Source: Treponema sp. (GTDB taxonomy: Bacteria; Spirochaetota; Spirochaetia; Treponematales; Breznakiellaceae). From it: a stretch of 53,460 nt of DNA. How positions within the stretch are numbered: position 1 is the stretch's first letter; every line of letters begins with the position of its first letter. Under the pieces are notes generated by a model. That model saw only the letters and a program-made list of their open reading frames with translations, did not search any database and was not told the DNA's origin. Shown piece by piece: positions 20,720 to 31,554 of the stretch. The DNA is taken from the NCBI GenBank assembly GCA_031273265.1, contig JAISSH010000039.1:1-53460 (forward strand), written 5' to 3'. Both the position numbers and the translations under genes were made by a program.

Positions 20720-22029
20720 CAGCGGTTGAACCTTCTTATGTAAATACTCAACGCAATCCCTATGCCCGCCATCGCTGAAAAAACGGCGGAACCTCCGTAT
20801 GACATGAATAAAAGCGGAATGCCAGTAATTGGCATAATGCCCATTGTCATGCCGACATTAATAATAAAGTGAAAGCTGATCATTCCCGCAAGCCCGGCGC
20901 AGATATACTTCGCAAAAGAATCCGCCGTCGTTTTCGTTATTAAGAGAAGACGGCTGCATATCAGCACAAAAAGCAAAAACACCGCAAGCCCGCCCAGAAG
21001 CCCCGCTTCTTCAGAAAATATCGAAAAAATAAAATCCGTGCTTTGTTCCGGCAGAAACCGGTAATGGCTCTGCGTTCCCTGCAAATATCCCCTGCCTGTA
21101 AGCCCTCCGGCTCCAATGGCTGTTACAGATTGAATTATATTCCAGCCAGCTCCGCGCGGATCAACATTAGGATCAAGAAATACAATTAGCCGCATAATCT
21201 GATAATTTTTCAGTATCAACCGCGCCGCGTAGGAAGCGCCGAGAGAAAAGACGCTGATAGCCAGCGTATATACAAGCCAGTAAAAATAACCTTTCTTAAA
21301 TTTTATATAACCGAACAGCGCGATACCGGCTAAAAGTAAAATGAATAAAATTACAAGCATTAGTATTTTGGGATTTGTAAGCAGGGCTAAAACAGGCAGA
21401 GGCTTTCTTAATATATAGCTTTGCCAAAGCGGTAGGACAAGAAATATTCCCGTTAACGCGATACATGACGTCATAAACGCCACATAACGCATCGCCACCC
21501 CCGCGGTAAAAGTCATTGTTACAAGAATGGCGATATAAACAAGCGCGGTTCCAAGATCGGGCTGGAGCAAAACCATACCCATAGGGATAAAAACTATCAC
21601 GCAGCTTATGAAAAAACGTGAGAACGCTTCTCTGTTATGATCGGTATCTGAAAGGTAGCGCGCCAAAAGTATGATAACGGAAATTTTTACAAACTCAGAC
21701 GCCTGTATGCCAAACATGCCGATTCTGAGCCAGCGTGCCGCGTTGTAAATTACCCTTCCAAAGATCAATGTGTATACAAGGGGCAAAAGAGAAATAAGGT
21801 AAATGTAAATGGAAAAATAATAAAACCTGCGGTAATTAACCAGCGCGATAACAAGGGCTATTATTAACCCCGCCGACGCCCATATTATTTGTCTTATATA
21901 TTCATTTGAGATATGCGCGCCGGCATAAGGTATCCCCGATGAATAAATGAATAGTATTCCAAACACAAGAAGAACAAGCACCGGCATTAATAATAAATAA
22001 TCTACTTTTAATAAATCGCCGGCTCTCAT
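20719..22029 (-). CDS. rodA: rod shape-determining protein RodA (SEDS family)
   Basis: Multi-TM; QPDLGTALVYIAI; SHYRFLPEQSTDFIFSIFSEEAGLLGG; GIPLLFMSYGGSAVF. Confidence 0.95.
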   Translation of the reverse strand: MRAGDLLKVDYLLLMPVLVLLVFGILFIYSSGIPYAGAHISNEYIRQIIWASAGLIIALVIALVNYRRFYYFSIYIYLISLLPLVYTLIFGRVIYNAARWLRIGMFGIQASEFVKISVIILLARYLSDTDHNREAFSRFFISCVIVFIPMGMVLLQPDLGTALVYIAILVTMTFTAGVAMRYVAFMTSCIALTGIFLVLPLWQSYILRKPLPVLALLTNPKILMLVILFILLLAGIALFGYIKFKKGYFYWLVYTLAISVFSLGASYAARLILKNYQIMRLIVFLDPNVDPRGAGWNIIQSVTAIGAGGLTGRGYLQGTQSHYRFLPEQSTDFIFSIFSEEAGLLGGLAVFLLFVLICSRLLLITKTTADSFAKYICAGLAGMISFHFIINVGMTMGIMPITGIPLLFMSYGGSAVFSAMAGIGIALSIYIRRFNR

Positions 22030-23882
22030 TCTCTTCGCCCCTGTACCGGCATTAAATACTGGAAACCAAGCGTGCGAACCGCGTCTTCATATTCCTGATT
22101 CGCGAAATACCCCTGAAAAATTATAGCCGACGCGTAAGGAGCCCACCATTCCCATTTGTTAGCCGCTTCTACTATTACCGAAACAACTATCGCGTTTTCC
22201 GCATCTTCACTGTTATAAGGAGCGTAAGCCGCAAACCACGAATGCCATCTGTCGGCAAGTCCTATTTCCGCCGTTCCTGTTTTTCCGGCAATTTGCACTC
22301 TTCTTTCCAAGCTGGAAAAAGGATATTGAGCGGTTCCCTCTGTTATGACTCCTCTCATATCCCTTCTGACCGCTTCGAAAACTTCTTTTGACAGCTTGCT
22401 TTCATGCAGTAATTCAGGACGGACGCTCCTTTCCACCGAGTTTGTTACAGGATCGCGCACTTCTTTTAACACATGAGGCTTGTAAACCTTTCCGTTGTTA
22501 ACTGTCATGCTGATCATGTTCGCCATTTGAATTGGCGTAACAAGAGTATATCCCTGCCCGATAGACATATTCATCGTGTCTCCGGCAACCCATCTTTCAT
22601 GAAAACGGCGTTCCTTCCACTGCGGTGTCGGTATAAACCCGGCGATTTCACCGGGAAGATCAATGTCTGTTAGTTCGCCAAAACCGTATTCCCTTGAATA
22701 CGAAACAATTCTCTCCGCTCCAAGATAATCCCTGCCTACAGTCCAATAATAAATGTCGCATGACTGCGCCATTGCCCTGTGAAGATTCAACCTGCCGTGT
22801 CCCGGACGGCGTACATGGCAATTCCAGTCGCGGTTTCCAAAGTTAATCAACCCCGGGCATAGGACTGTCTGTTCAGGCGGGAAAGCGTTTTCCGCAATTA
22901 TGCCGGTTGTCATAATAATTTTAAAAGTAGAAGCCGGAGGATATGACGATTGAATAGTCCTGTTTATAAAAGGCTTATTGGGATCATTGACAAGGGACTG
23001 ATATTCGGAGCGCAGACCGCTTGTAAAAACATTCGGATCGTACCACGGATAGGAAACCATTGCCAGAATTTCTCCTGTTGACGGGCGCATAACCATAGCC
23101 GCGCCTATCCTCTGCCCCAGCGCTTTTTCAACCAGCGTTTGCAGTCCGGTGTCTATCGTTAAAACGAGATTTTTTCCCATTTCGGGAGGAAGACGTACGA
23201 TGTTTTCCTGTCCGGCAATGCGTCTGCCCCTTACGTCTACTGTTCTTGTTTCCCTTCCTTCCTTTCCGCGCAAAAGAATATCGTATTGTTTCTCTATTCC
23301 CGCCTTGCCGATTACGTCCCCCTGTTGATATCCCATATTGTAAAGTGTCGTAAGCTCGTCGCGGGTAATATCGCCTACATAGCCCAAAATGTGCGAAAGA
23401 CTGCCCGAATCTCCGTAATTGCGTATTTGTTTGCTTTGCCATGAAATGCCGGGCAGTTCGTTTTTTCTTTCCGCGAGAGAGGCAATAGCCTGAAAAGAAA
23501 CGTTAGCCGCAATTTCCACAGGCTGGTAAAGCTGTAAATACTGGCTTGGGAGTCTCAACCTGATTTCATCCTGCGAAATATTTAATACCTGCGAAACTGT
23601 TTCAATTACGCCGTCCATGCTTCCCCTTGGTACTTCCGCGGGGGTAATGCTGACCGCAAAAGAATCCCTGTTCATTACCATAGGACGCGTAAAATTGCGG
23701 TCGTATATTTCGCCGCGCTGTGCGGGTATTGGAAATGTCCTTCGTGAAATGTCCTGCGCCATTGTTCGGTATTCATCGCCGGATAATATCTGCATACTGA
23801 ATAATTTAACGCCGTAGACGATAAAAACTACAATCAAAAGGACTCTGAATACCGTTATGCGCTTGGCATTATTGTCGTTCAT
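22026..23882 (-). CDS. mrdA: penicillin-binding protein 2
   Basis: SSYPPASTFKIIMTTGI (SxxK), KTGTAEIG, next to rodA and mreCD. Confidence 0.95.
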   Translation of the reverse strand: MNDNNAKRITVFRVLLIVVFIVYGVKLFSMQILSGDEYRTMAQDISRRTFPIPAQRGEIYDRNFTRPMVMNRDSFAVSITPAEVPRGSMDGVIETVSQVLNISQDEIRLRLPSQYLQLYQPVEIAANVSFQAIASLAERKNELPGISWQSKQIRNYGDSGSLSHILGYVGDITRDELTTLYNMGYQQGDVIGKAGIEKQYDILLRGKEGRETRTVDVRGRRIAGQENIVRLPPEMGKNLVLTIDTGLQTLVEKALGQRIGAAMVMRPSTGEILAMVSYPWYDPNVFTSGLRSEYQSLVNDPNKPFINRTIQSSYPPASTFKIIMTTGIIAENAFPPEQTVLCPGLINFGNRDWNCHVRRPGHGRLNLHRAMAQSCDIYYWTVGRDYLGAERIVSYSREYGFGELTDIDLPGEIAGFIPTPQWKERRFHERWVAGDTMNMSIGQGYTLVTPIQMANMISMTVNNGKVYKPHVLKEVRDPVTNSVERSVRPELLHESKLSKEVFEAVRRDMRGVITEGTAQYPFSSLERRVQIAGKTGTAEIGLADRWHSWFAAYAPYNSEDAENAIVVSVIVEAANKWEWWAPYASAIIFQGYFANQEYEDAVRTLGFQYLMPVQGRRE

Positions 23883-23888
23883 TTTTAC

Positions 23889-24386
23889 TTATTTCCTCCC
23901 CACAGTCATATATCTAAAGCGCCTTAGCAGGAAAAACAAAAGAGGGGCGCTTAACGTATTCATCGCGAGTTCTAGCCAAAAAACCGCCGTTACAAGCGAA
24001 TAAGCCGGAACGCCGGAACCCATTATCAAATTTATAAAAAAAAGTATTATCGCTTTTAATATTGTCGCAAGAGCGCAAAGCAACATAGGCATAATAAAAT
24101 AATCAAGAAACAACGCTCCTTTGAAAATGCCGGCTAACGCCCCGATCAAAGTGCGGACAAGGCAATTTAAGCCAAGCGGAGCGGCGGAAAGAAAATCCAG
24201 AAAAAGTCCCGATATAAAACCTGAAATTTGCCCTGTCATGGTTCCGTTTACATAGGCGGAATAAACTAGTATGCACAGGGCAAGATCCGGAATTACGTTA
24301 AAGAGAGCGAATTTGGCAATCAGAGTTGATTGTAATATACCCGCGATTACGGAGAAAATAACAGTCCAGATAATGCTTCTAATCAT
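23889..24386 (-). CDS. mreD: rod shape-determining protein MreD
   Basis: Small multi-TM protein between mreC and mrdA. Confidence 0.88.
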   Translation of the reverse strand: MIRSIIWTVIFSVIAGILQSTLIAKFALFNVIPDLALCILVYSAYVNGTMTGQISGFISGLFLDFLSAAPLGLNCLVRTLIGALAGIFKGALFLDYFIMPMLLCALATILKAIILFFINLIMGSGVPAYSLVTAVFWLELAMNTLSAPLLFFLLRRFRYMTVGRK

Positions 24387-25293
24387 TATTTAATCCCGTA
24401 TCCTGCGAGCCGGAAATTTCAGCTTCAATTAAAAAAACATATTCCAGTCTGGAAAAATCTATCATCGGTATAATTTCAACTTCCAACGTAGTTTCATACT
24501 CAAGACTGTTCACTCCTCCTACGCGCCCTATATTAATGCCGGAAGGAAACACTCCTCCCATGCCGCTTGAAATAACAATGTCTCCCGTGTTTATTTCGTC
24601 TCTTGCGCGTTTGGGAACAAAACGCATCAATAACGGAGCTTCAAAGCTTCCCTGTCCTTCGACTATGCCTTCGTATCTTGAAACTGAAAAGCGGGAAGAA
24701 ACCTGCGAATTAATATCGAATATTGGCATAACAAGACTTTCAAACGCTCCGCTTTGAATCACTTTTCCCACAAGCGCCCGCGTGCCGTTCTGCCACGCGA
24801 CAACAGCCATGTTATTCGAAACTCCTGAGTAACTTCCTTTGTTTATTACTACGGCGGAAAACAAATTATTTGGGTCGCGTCCTGAAATTTGCGCCGGGAT
24901 TCGCCGGTAGCGCAATGATTGCGCAAATCCGAGCTGTTCCCTAAGCCGCTGGTTTTCCTGATAAATTTCCGCGTTGCTGCGTTCAAGTTCTTCAAAACGT
25001 TCAAGCTGTTTCAGCAATTCGGTGTATTCTTTTCTTAAATCCGCCAATTCTTTTACGGAAAGTATGGTTCTTGATATTAACGAAGTAAATTCATAAATGC
25101 CGCTTCTTGTTCCGGAAAAAATAGAAAGACCCGCGTTCTTGACATTGGAAAAAAATACGCCGCCGGAAAACATTAAAAGTAAAAATGATATTAATACAAG
25201 AGATACAAATACATAGGCAGATGAATTAACGGCCGCTGTGGGTGCTTTGCCGCCGCCTTTTTTGGAAAGCGCACCAAAGAAACCCCGCCGCAT
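24379..25293 (-). CDS. mreC: rod shape-determining protein MreC
   Basis: N-terminal TM and coiled coil; GDIVISSGMGGVFPSGINIGRV. Confidence 0.93.
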   Translation of the reverse strand: MRRGFFGALSKKGGGKAPTAAVNSSAYVFVSLVLISFLLLMFSGGVFFSNVKNAGLSIFSGTRSGIYEFTSLISRTILSVKELADLRKEYTELLKQLERFEELERSNAEIYQENQRLREQLGFAQSLRYRRIPAQISGRDPNNLFSAVVINKGSYSGVSNNMAVVAWQNGTRALVGKVIQSGAFESLVMPIFDINSQVSSRFSVSRYEGIVEGQGSFEAPLLMRFVPKRARDEINTGDIVISSGMGGVFPSGINIGRVGGVNSLEYETTLEVEIIPMIDFSRLEYVFLIEAEISGSQDTGLNND

Positions 25294-25297
25294 ATTT

Positions 25298-26326
25298 TTA
25301 TCCGTTCAATCTGTCATAGATGTTTTTTGTAAGATCGGAGCCTTTCATGTAATCGAAATATTTACCGGCTCCCAGAGCGACGCAGTTTTCAGGCTGATCG
25401 GCGATTATTGCCGGAACTCCCGTTTCTTTCGCGATGAGTTTGTCGAGTCCTTTTAAGAGAGAACCGCCGCCCGTCATTACAATACCGCGGTCTACGATGT
25501 CCGCCGCCAATTCGGGCGGGGTTTTTCCCAATACGGATTTTATTTCGTCAATTATTGACGTTATGGGATCTTTTAGAGCTTCCCTCACTTCCACTGAATC
25601 AATTTCAAGGCGGCGCGGAAGCCCCGTTATGGCGTCATTGCCTTTTACTTCAAGTTTTTCAATTACCTTGTCAGGAGAGGCGTTCCCTATTTCAATTTTG
25701 AGTTTTTCCGCCATCTGCTCGCCTATTATCAGGTTGTGAACGCTGCGTATATGCTTGATTATCGCTTCGTCAAATTCATCGCCGCCGATTCGAATGGCGC
25801 TTGTTACAACCATGCCTCCGAGCGAAATAACGGAAATCTCCGTTGTGCCGCCGCCAATGTCGCAGATCATATGACCCGCCGGCTCTCTTATCGGAATGTC
25901 CGCGCCGATTGCGGCGGCAAGGCTTTCCTCGATAACGTGCACTTCCCTCGCGCCTGATTTATACGCGCTTTCTTCGACGGCGCGCCTTTCAACTTCGGTA
26001 ATACATGACGGAATCCCAATTACCATGCGCGGTTTCAAAAAACGGTAGCGCGGGAAAACCTGATAAATGAAATACCGAATCATTTTTTCCGTAGACTCAA
26101 TGTCGGCTATCACTCCGTCTCTCATCGGTCTTATCGCGATTATATTTTCAGGCGTTTTCCAGAGCATTCGTTTTGCGTCCGCTCCGACTGCCACTATTTT
26201 TTTTGTTCCGCGCTCCACCGCGACTACGGACGGCTCATTCAGCACTATGCCCTTTCCTTTGACATAAATGAGCGTGTTACAAGTTCCCAAATCAATGCCG
26301 AGATCAGATGACATATTGCCAAACAT
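25298..26326 (-). CDS. mreB: rod shape-determining protein MreB
   Basis: [59 protein letters not shown]. Confidence 0.97.
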   Translation of the reverse strand: MFGNMSSDLGIDLGTCNTLIYVKGKGIVLNEPSVVAVERGTKKIVAVGADAKRMLWKTPENIIAIRPMRDGVIADIESTEKMIRYFIYQVFPRYRFLKPRMVIGIPSCITEVERRAVEESAYKSGAREVHVIEESLAAAIGADIPIREPAGHMICDIGGGTTEISVISLGGMVVTSAIRIGGDEFDEAIIKHIRSVHNLIIGEQMAEKLKIEIGNASPDKVIEKLEVKGNDAITGLPRRLEIDSVEVREALKDPITSIIDEIKSVLGKTPPELAADIVDRGIVMTGGGSLLKGLDKLIAKETGVPAIIADQPENCVALGAGKYFDYMKGSDLTKNIYDRLNG

Positions 26327-26336
26327 GCTTCCCTCC

Positions 26337-27272
26337 TTAATTGAGCCGCGCTTTTGCCTTTATATGCGCAGGATCCTGATTAATTGCGACTCTCCATTCT
26401 GCTCTGGCTCTGACAGCATCTCCCTTAAGAAGGTACAGTTCGCCTAATTGATAACGGACTTCCGCATTTTCACCTGAATCATTAATAATACTTACATACT
26501 GCCTTTCGGCGTTGTCATGTTCACCTAACGTCTTGTAAACTTCCGCAAGAAGAAGGCGGGCGATATTTATTGATTTTACGTCGGGTGAAGTTTCAACGCA
26601 CCTGTTAAGATAGCCAATCGCCATGTTGAAATCTTCCATCGCCATATATGAACGCGCGATTGATAACAGCAGAGTATCAGACGGCGGACGGTCTGCGCTG
26701 AACGCTCCCGAAAAAGCCTCTATACTGCTTCTGTAATCGCCGCACGCGGCATATGCAAGCCCAAGATATTCGTTTATATCCTGAGCTTTGTAAGAAAGTT
26801 TTTTTGCCATTTCAAGATATTTAACCGCAAGGTCTGCGTATTCATTTCCCTTGTAACTGTACGCCTTTCCAAGCACATAAAAAATTCTTCCGTCTGTTGA
26901 AGCTTCTTTATGCAGGAGCGCCTTTCTTAAAGAAATTATACATTCGTCAATATACATTACTATACTGTTACTGTTTATCTGCGAAATGCCCAACTGATAC
27001 GCTGAAAAACCGTTTATTGTTAGCAGAAAATAGTCAACTGGATTTTCATTCAACGCTTCTTTGCTTATTTTATAAGCCTGTTCGTAATCTTCATTATTCC
27101 AGACGCGCAGTAGTTCTTTTTTTTCATTTTTTACGCCGCTTGTAGCTCTTATAATAACCGCAACGGAGATAACAACGGCGAATATTAAAAAGGATACAGC
27201 CGCCAAACTGCGGAGCTTTTTGAGTCTGTATAGCTGTCTTCCGTTTCGGAGCCTTGTTTTATCGCTTAACAT
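26337..27272 (-). CDS. TPR-repeat membrane protein
   Basis: N-terminal TM; repeated TPR units such as [21 protein letters not shown]. Confidence 0.8.
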   Translation of the reverse strand: MLSDKTRLRNGRQLYRLKKLRSLAAVSFLIFAVVISVAVIIRATSGVKNEKKELLRVWNNEDYEQAYKISKEALNENPVDYFLLTINGFSAYQLGISQINSNSIVMYIDECIISLRKALLHKEASTDGRIFYVLGKAYSYKGNEYADLAVKYLEMAKKLSYKAQDINEYLGLAYAACGDYRSSIEAFSGAFSADRPPSDTLLLSIARSYMAMEDFNMAIGYLNRCVETSPDVKSINIARLLLAEVYKTLGEHDNAERQYVSIINDSGENAEVRYQLGELYLLKGDAVRARAEWRVAINQDPAHIKAKARLN

Positions 27273-27346
27273 TGCCTATTAAGTCAATTTAATATGAAAT
27301 TTGACGCACTGTCAATTGATTGGACACTGATTTTAGAAAAAAAACA

Positions 27347-27844
27347 CGATGAACCATAAGCCGGGTTCTGTTGCCGGTATAAACCGACCGCTGCCATCTG
27401 TCTAAAAGACCCGTTTCCGGAAGAAATCCTCGCCGCCTTGCGGCATAGCGGGGATTTCCGTACCTTTTTAGCAGTCTACCCGCGCTTATCCGGCGGGCAG
27501 CCGGACGGCAAAGGGGAAACCCCTTTACCCGCGCATATTTGACTTTGCTCCTGATGAGGCTTGCCATTCCGGTATTGTTGCCAATACCGAGGTGGGCTCT
27601 TACCCCGCCTTTTCACCCTTACCTGACCACTAAAAACGCCAAAAATCATACATAGAACTAATGTAAAGTTAGCGTTTTTAATGGTCAGGCGGTTTGTTTT
27701 CTGCGGCGCTGTCTGTCTCTGACCACACAATCAAAGATTGTATGGTCAGGTCCCGGGCGTTACCCGGCATCATGCCCTGCGGAGCCCGGACTTTCCTCCC
27801 TAAATTCGCCGTTGGCGAACTTAAAGCGGCAGCCTGGTTCATCG
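27347..27844 (-). ncRNA. rnpB: RNase P RNA (type A-like)
   Basis: P1 pairing GATGAACC/GGTTCATC; 5' GAACCAGGCTGCCGC...GGAGGAAAGTCCGGGCTCC; GTAAGGGTGAAAAGGCGGGGTAAGAGCCCACC; 3' CAACAGAACCCGGCTTATGGTTCATCG (minus strand). Confidence 0.93.
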
Positions 27845-27910
27845 CACGTTAATACTACGCTTCTTTGCCGGCGCGGTCAAGTTGATAATCAACTGCCACT
27901 GCCGGGCAAA

Positions 27911-29038
27911 TTATTTCGGCGCGGCGGCGGGTTTTGACGATTCCGCGGGAGCGGGTTTTGCCGCTGGCGCGTTTTTAGGCTGGGGGAATTCCCTGCCGGG
28001 GAAAATTTGAGCGCGCAGTTTTGTTTCCAGCTCTTTGGCGAAATCGGGATTCTTTTCAAGGTACTCGCGGGCGTTGTCCCTGCCCTGCCCTATCTTTTCC
28101 TCGTTGTAGGAATACCACGCGCCGCTTTTCTTGATGATGTCGTACTTCACCGCGCAGTCCAACAGGCTTCCTGTCGCGGAAATGCCCTTGCCGAACATCA
28201 GTTCCAACTCTGTGCGCCTGAAAGGAGGCGCGACTTTGTTCTTCACCACCTTAACGCGCACCCTGTTTCCGATTGCGTCCGCGTCTTTGGAAACTTCGAT
28301 GGTTTCCGTTTTTCGCACTTCAAGGCGCACGGACGAATAAAACTTAAGCGCGTTTCCGCCGGTCGTGGTTTCCGGGTTGCCGAAGAATACGCCGATCTTC
28401 ATGCGGATTTGATTGATGAAAATCAGAATGGTGCGCGATTTACCGATTGTCGCCGTAAGTTTGCGCAGAGCCTGGCTCATAAGACGCGCCTGAGCGCCCA
28501 TTTGAGCGTCGCCCATCTCCCCTTCAATTTCCGACTGCGGGGTTAATGCCGCGACGGAGTCCACGACAATAACGTCTACCGCGCCTGAACGGACAAGGCT
28601 TTCGGTGATTTCCATCGCCTGCTCGCCGTTGTCAGGCTGGGAAACCCACAATTCGTCGATGTTTACGCCGAGATTTTTCGCGTAAACAGGATCAAGCGCG
28701 TGTTCCGCGTCCACAAACGCCGCGTTCCCGCCAAGTCTTTGCGCTTCCGCTATCGCGTGAAGCGCGAGGGTGGTTTTCCCCGACGACTCCGGTCCGTAAA
28801 TCTCGATGATGCGTCCGCGCGGATAGCCGCCGATGCCGAGCGCCTCATCCAGCAGGATGGAACCCGAAGGTATAACCTCAATACCGGCGGCGGAATTGTG
28901 CGCCCCCAGTTTGATCAATGATCCCGCGCCAAACTGTTTTTCAATCTGAAGCCGGGCCGCTTCCAGGGCTTTTGCTTTTTCCTCGCTTGAAGCGTTAGGA
29001 TCTCCCCTGGACTTTTCTGAATCAGTTGTCTTTGCCAT
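27911..29038 (-). CDS. recA: recombinase RecA
   Basis: [67 protein letters not shown]. Confidence 0.98.
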   Translation of the reverse strand: MAKTTDSEKSRGDPNASSEEKAKALEAARLQIEKQFGAGSLIKLGAHNSAAGIEVIPSGSILLDEALGIGGYPRGRIIEIYGPESSGKTTLALHAIAEAQRLGGNAAFVDAEHALDPVYAKNLGVNIDELWVSQPDNGEQAMEITESLVRSGAVDVIVVDSVAALTPQSEIEGEMGDAQMGAQARLMSQALRKLTATIGKSRTILIFINQIRMKIGVFFGNPETTTGGNALKFYSSVRLEVRKTETIEVSKDADAIGNRVRVKVVKNKVAPPFRRTELELMFGKGISATGSLLDCAVKYDIIKKSGAWYSYNEEKIGQGRDNAREYLEKNPDFAKELETKLRAQIFPGREFPQPKNAPAAKPAPAESSKPAAAPK

Positions 29039-29124
29039 AAATATCTCCTCCCCCTATATTTGGCGCGTATATGCACGGCGCTTTGCCGAACACGAAAAAT
29101 TATATCATTACTATACAAAAAATA

Positions 29125-30225
29125 CTACAAGTTTGTAAAGTGGTTTTTCTCCTCAAGATACGCGGCTGCGTTAAAGGTTTTTAGAAGATTGCTCATCGTT
29201 TCATTGTTTATTATCGCTTTGATTACTTTGGCGGCTTCTTCCGCCGATTCTACAATTTCCAGTCCTTTAATATGAGGGAGCGAATCGGGGCACACGGTAT
29301 CTGTAACTATCGTGCGGCTCAAAAGCCCTTCCCGTGAAAGAGCTTCCAGCCGCTCAGCCGCCGGCGGCGAAAAAAGGGCGTGAACCGCGATGATATTGAT
29401 TTCCCGCGGTTTAAGAGGCGCAAGGGCGCGGATGAGCTTTTCCACAGAACCGGCGGTATCTATCATATCGTCAACAATCCAAAGGCTTTTTCCTTCCAGC
29501 GGTTCAGCGGAAAGAATGTTTATCGATTCAACCGTATTCGGTTTTGAATAATTGCGCTGTTTGTGCGCTACAACCAGCGGAGCGCCGAATGAATTGGCAA
29601 AAACGCGGGCAAGTTTTTCTCCGCCCGCGTCTACCGAACAAAATGCCCAGTGGTTTCTTACCTCGTTTTCCAGTTTTTCCGTGGTTTTGATGTAGACGTC
29701 GCAAAGGTACTTTTTCAGCAGGGTCAGGGCGGGAATATCGTCTATGGCGCAAAGAGTCGGGTCGAGCATGGTTTTTGATTTATCGGAATGAAGCTGAAAA
29801 GTGACAACATGCCGCCCGCCAAGACTGGAAATTGCCTTTAAATGAACCCACAAACCCACAGAACTGCGGCGCGTTGTGCGATCCGAGCGCGAACTTGATA
29901 TAAAAGGCTCAAATACGATGATCTTTCCCGCCTGACAGCGTATAAGGGCGTCCAGCGCGTGGTACAGCTCGATTTTCGCCTCATTAACGCCTATTCCGGC
30001 TTTGTTGCGGGCGTTTGAGGAAAAAATCACCACATCTTTGCCGCGGATTGAAGAATTGACAGTTACTTCCATTTCACCGTCGGCGAATAGGTCGGCGGCA
30101 AGCAAATTTATCCCGTTAATTTGTTCCATGAATCCTGAAAATTCGGGAAATTCCGACAGGCGCGCGATAACTTTGGAAGCGTAATCGCGCATTGTACGGG
30201 TGGCGCAAATTATAAAATTTTTCAT
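29125..30225 (-). CDS. prs: ribose-phosphate pyrophosphokinase family protein
   Basis: FADGEMEVTVNSSIRGKDVVIF; DRTTRRSSVGLWVHLKAISSLGGRHVVTFQLHSDKSKTM; VDDMIDTAGSVEKLI. Confidence 0.87.
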   Translation of the reverse strand: MKNFIICATRTMRDYASKVIARLSEFPEFSGFMEQINGINLLAADLFADGEMEVTVNSSIRGKDVVIFSSNARNKAGIGVNEAKIELYHALDALIRCQAGKIIVFEPFISSSRSDRTTRRSSVGLWVHLKAISSLGGRHVVTFQLHSDKSKTMLDPTLCAIDDIPALTLLKKYLCDVYIKTTEKLENEVRNHWAFCSVDAGGEKLARVFANSFGAPLVVAHKQRNYSKPNTVESINILSAEPLEGKSLWIVDDMIDTAGSVEKLIRALAPLKPREINIIAVHALFSPPAAERLEALSREGLLSRTIVTDTVCPDSLPHIKGLEIVESAEEAAKVIKAIINNETMSNLLKTFNAAAYLEEKNHFTNL

Positions 30226-30263
30226 ATAGGGTTTTTACAGTATTTATTATTTCAGGAAAAGAA

Positions 30264-30644
30264 TCAACAGTCATTCTTAACTGTAACAAACTTTGTTTTT
30301 GTATAATACGCGGACAATTTAGTCAAAACATTTTCGATACTGTCCGGCTGTTCAAAAACGGAAATGTCTTTTGAGGCAAGCGTCCTTCTTGCGCCGCCGC
30401 CTATTTTTACGGCGACCACCGCGGCGCAATCAGACAACGAGGCGGCGCATGACAAAAGACCGTCGCTTGTATGTCCGCCGCCCGACTCGCATAGGGGCTT
30501 TACCTCACGCTTTTCTACAAGCGTCCAGCCAACGGCGTCCACGTCGTAAATGTGAAAAGACAACGCCCTGCCGAAATGTTCGTTAACCGTTTTTCCGTCC
30601 GTAGTGGCGACCGCGACCCGGTGTATTTTAGTCAAATCCGGCAT
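30264..30644 (-). CDS. NifX / NifB-C-terminal-like (dinitrogenase Fe-Mo cofactor biosynthesis family) protein
   Basis: VAVATTDGKTVNEHFGRALSFHIYDVD; AVVAVKIGGGARRTL; immediately downstream of nifB. Confidence 0.85.
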   Translation of the reverse strand: MPDLTKIHRVAVATTDGKTVNEHFGRALSFHIYDVDAVGWTLVEKREVKPLCESGGGHTSDGLLSCAASLSDCAAVVAVKIGGGARRTLASKDISVFEQPDSIENVLTKLSAYYTKTKFVTVKNDC

Positions 30645-30671
30645 TTGTCCCTCCGGAGCGCCGTGAAAAAT

Positions 30672-31553
30672 TTACCCATGAGAAAACGTGTTTTCCATCC
30701 CCGAATATTCGTGCAATAGATGTGAAAAATCTTCTGTCATTGTTCCGGCGGCGTCGGCGCGGCAGTGGCGGCAGTGCCTGAAAACCGGAAGGTATTCTTC
30801 CGCTTCCTCCCGCGCCTTGCTAAGAGCCTGACAATCGGGCGGTTGTACATTCGCCATTTCAAACTGCGGTATCAGCGGGATAATGTTCATAATCGATGCT
30901 CCCCAAGCTTTGACCGTTCCCGCGATTTCCTCAATGTGATAATCGTTTATTCCCGGTATCAGGACGGTGTTTATCTTTACAACCGCCCCAAGCGCGGACA
31001 TTTTTTCGATACCCCGCCTTTGCGCGTCTATCAAAATTTCAGCGCCTTCTTCTCCTTCATAAACATTTCCGTCAAGAAAGACGCGCGAGCATATTTTCGC
31101 GAGAATCCCCGCGTCAACGGCGTTAACCGTTACGGTAACAGTCTTTACTCCGGCTTTCCATAAATCCACGGCGTATTTTTCAAGAAGAAGCCCGTTTGTA
31201 CTCAGGCAGTTGATGAGATACGGAAATTCTTTGTGTACCAGATTGAACGCTTCAAGAGCGTGCGTTGTCGCGAGCGTGTCGCCGGGACCGGCAATGCCCG
31301 CCACGGTTATGCTTGGGCAGATCTCAAGCGCTTTGCCTACGAGCGCGGGCGCTTCTTTGGGGTGCAGCATCCTTGCCGCGACTCCGGGACGCCTTTCCCA
31401 TTTGTTAAAATCCCTTTTGCAGAATTTGCACTGTATGTTGCATACCGGGCTTACCGGCAGATGTATCCTGCCGTTGTTCATGTTCGCGCCGTCTGAAAAA
31501 CACGGGTGGCGGTTCTTTATATCCGTAATTTCCGCCGTCTCTACCGCCGTCAT
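30672..31553 (-). CDS. nifB: NifB-like radical SAM protein (nitrogenase cofactor precursor synthesis)
   Basis: RHPCFSDGANMNNGRIHLPVSPVCNIQCKFCKRDF; GIAGPGDTLA; C-terminal FRHCRHCRADAAGTMTED. Confidence 0.92.
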   Translation of the reverse strand: MTAVETAEITDIKNRHPCFSDGANMNNGRIHLPVSPVCNIQCKFCKRDFNKWERRPGVAARMLHPKEAPALVGKALEICPSITVAGIAGPGDTLATTHALEAFNLVHKEFPYLINCLSTNGLLLEKYAVDLWKAGVKTVTVTVNAVDAGILAKICSRVFLDGNVYEGEEGAEILIDAQRRGIEKMSALGAVVKINTVLIPGINDYHIEEIAGTVKAWGASIMNIIPLIPQFEMANVQPPDCQALSKAREEAEEYLPVFRHCRHCRADAAGTMTEDFSHLLHEYSGMENTFSHG

Positions 31554-31554
31554 A

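Noticed and set aside
27289-27730. Overlapping minus-strand ORFs of 92 and 84 aa
   Set aside because: They lie inside the RNase P RNA, and the sequence is explained by that RNA.
28007-28546. 179-aa plus-strand ORF opposite recA
   Set aside because: Antisense shadow of recA with no recognizable domain.
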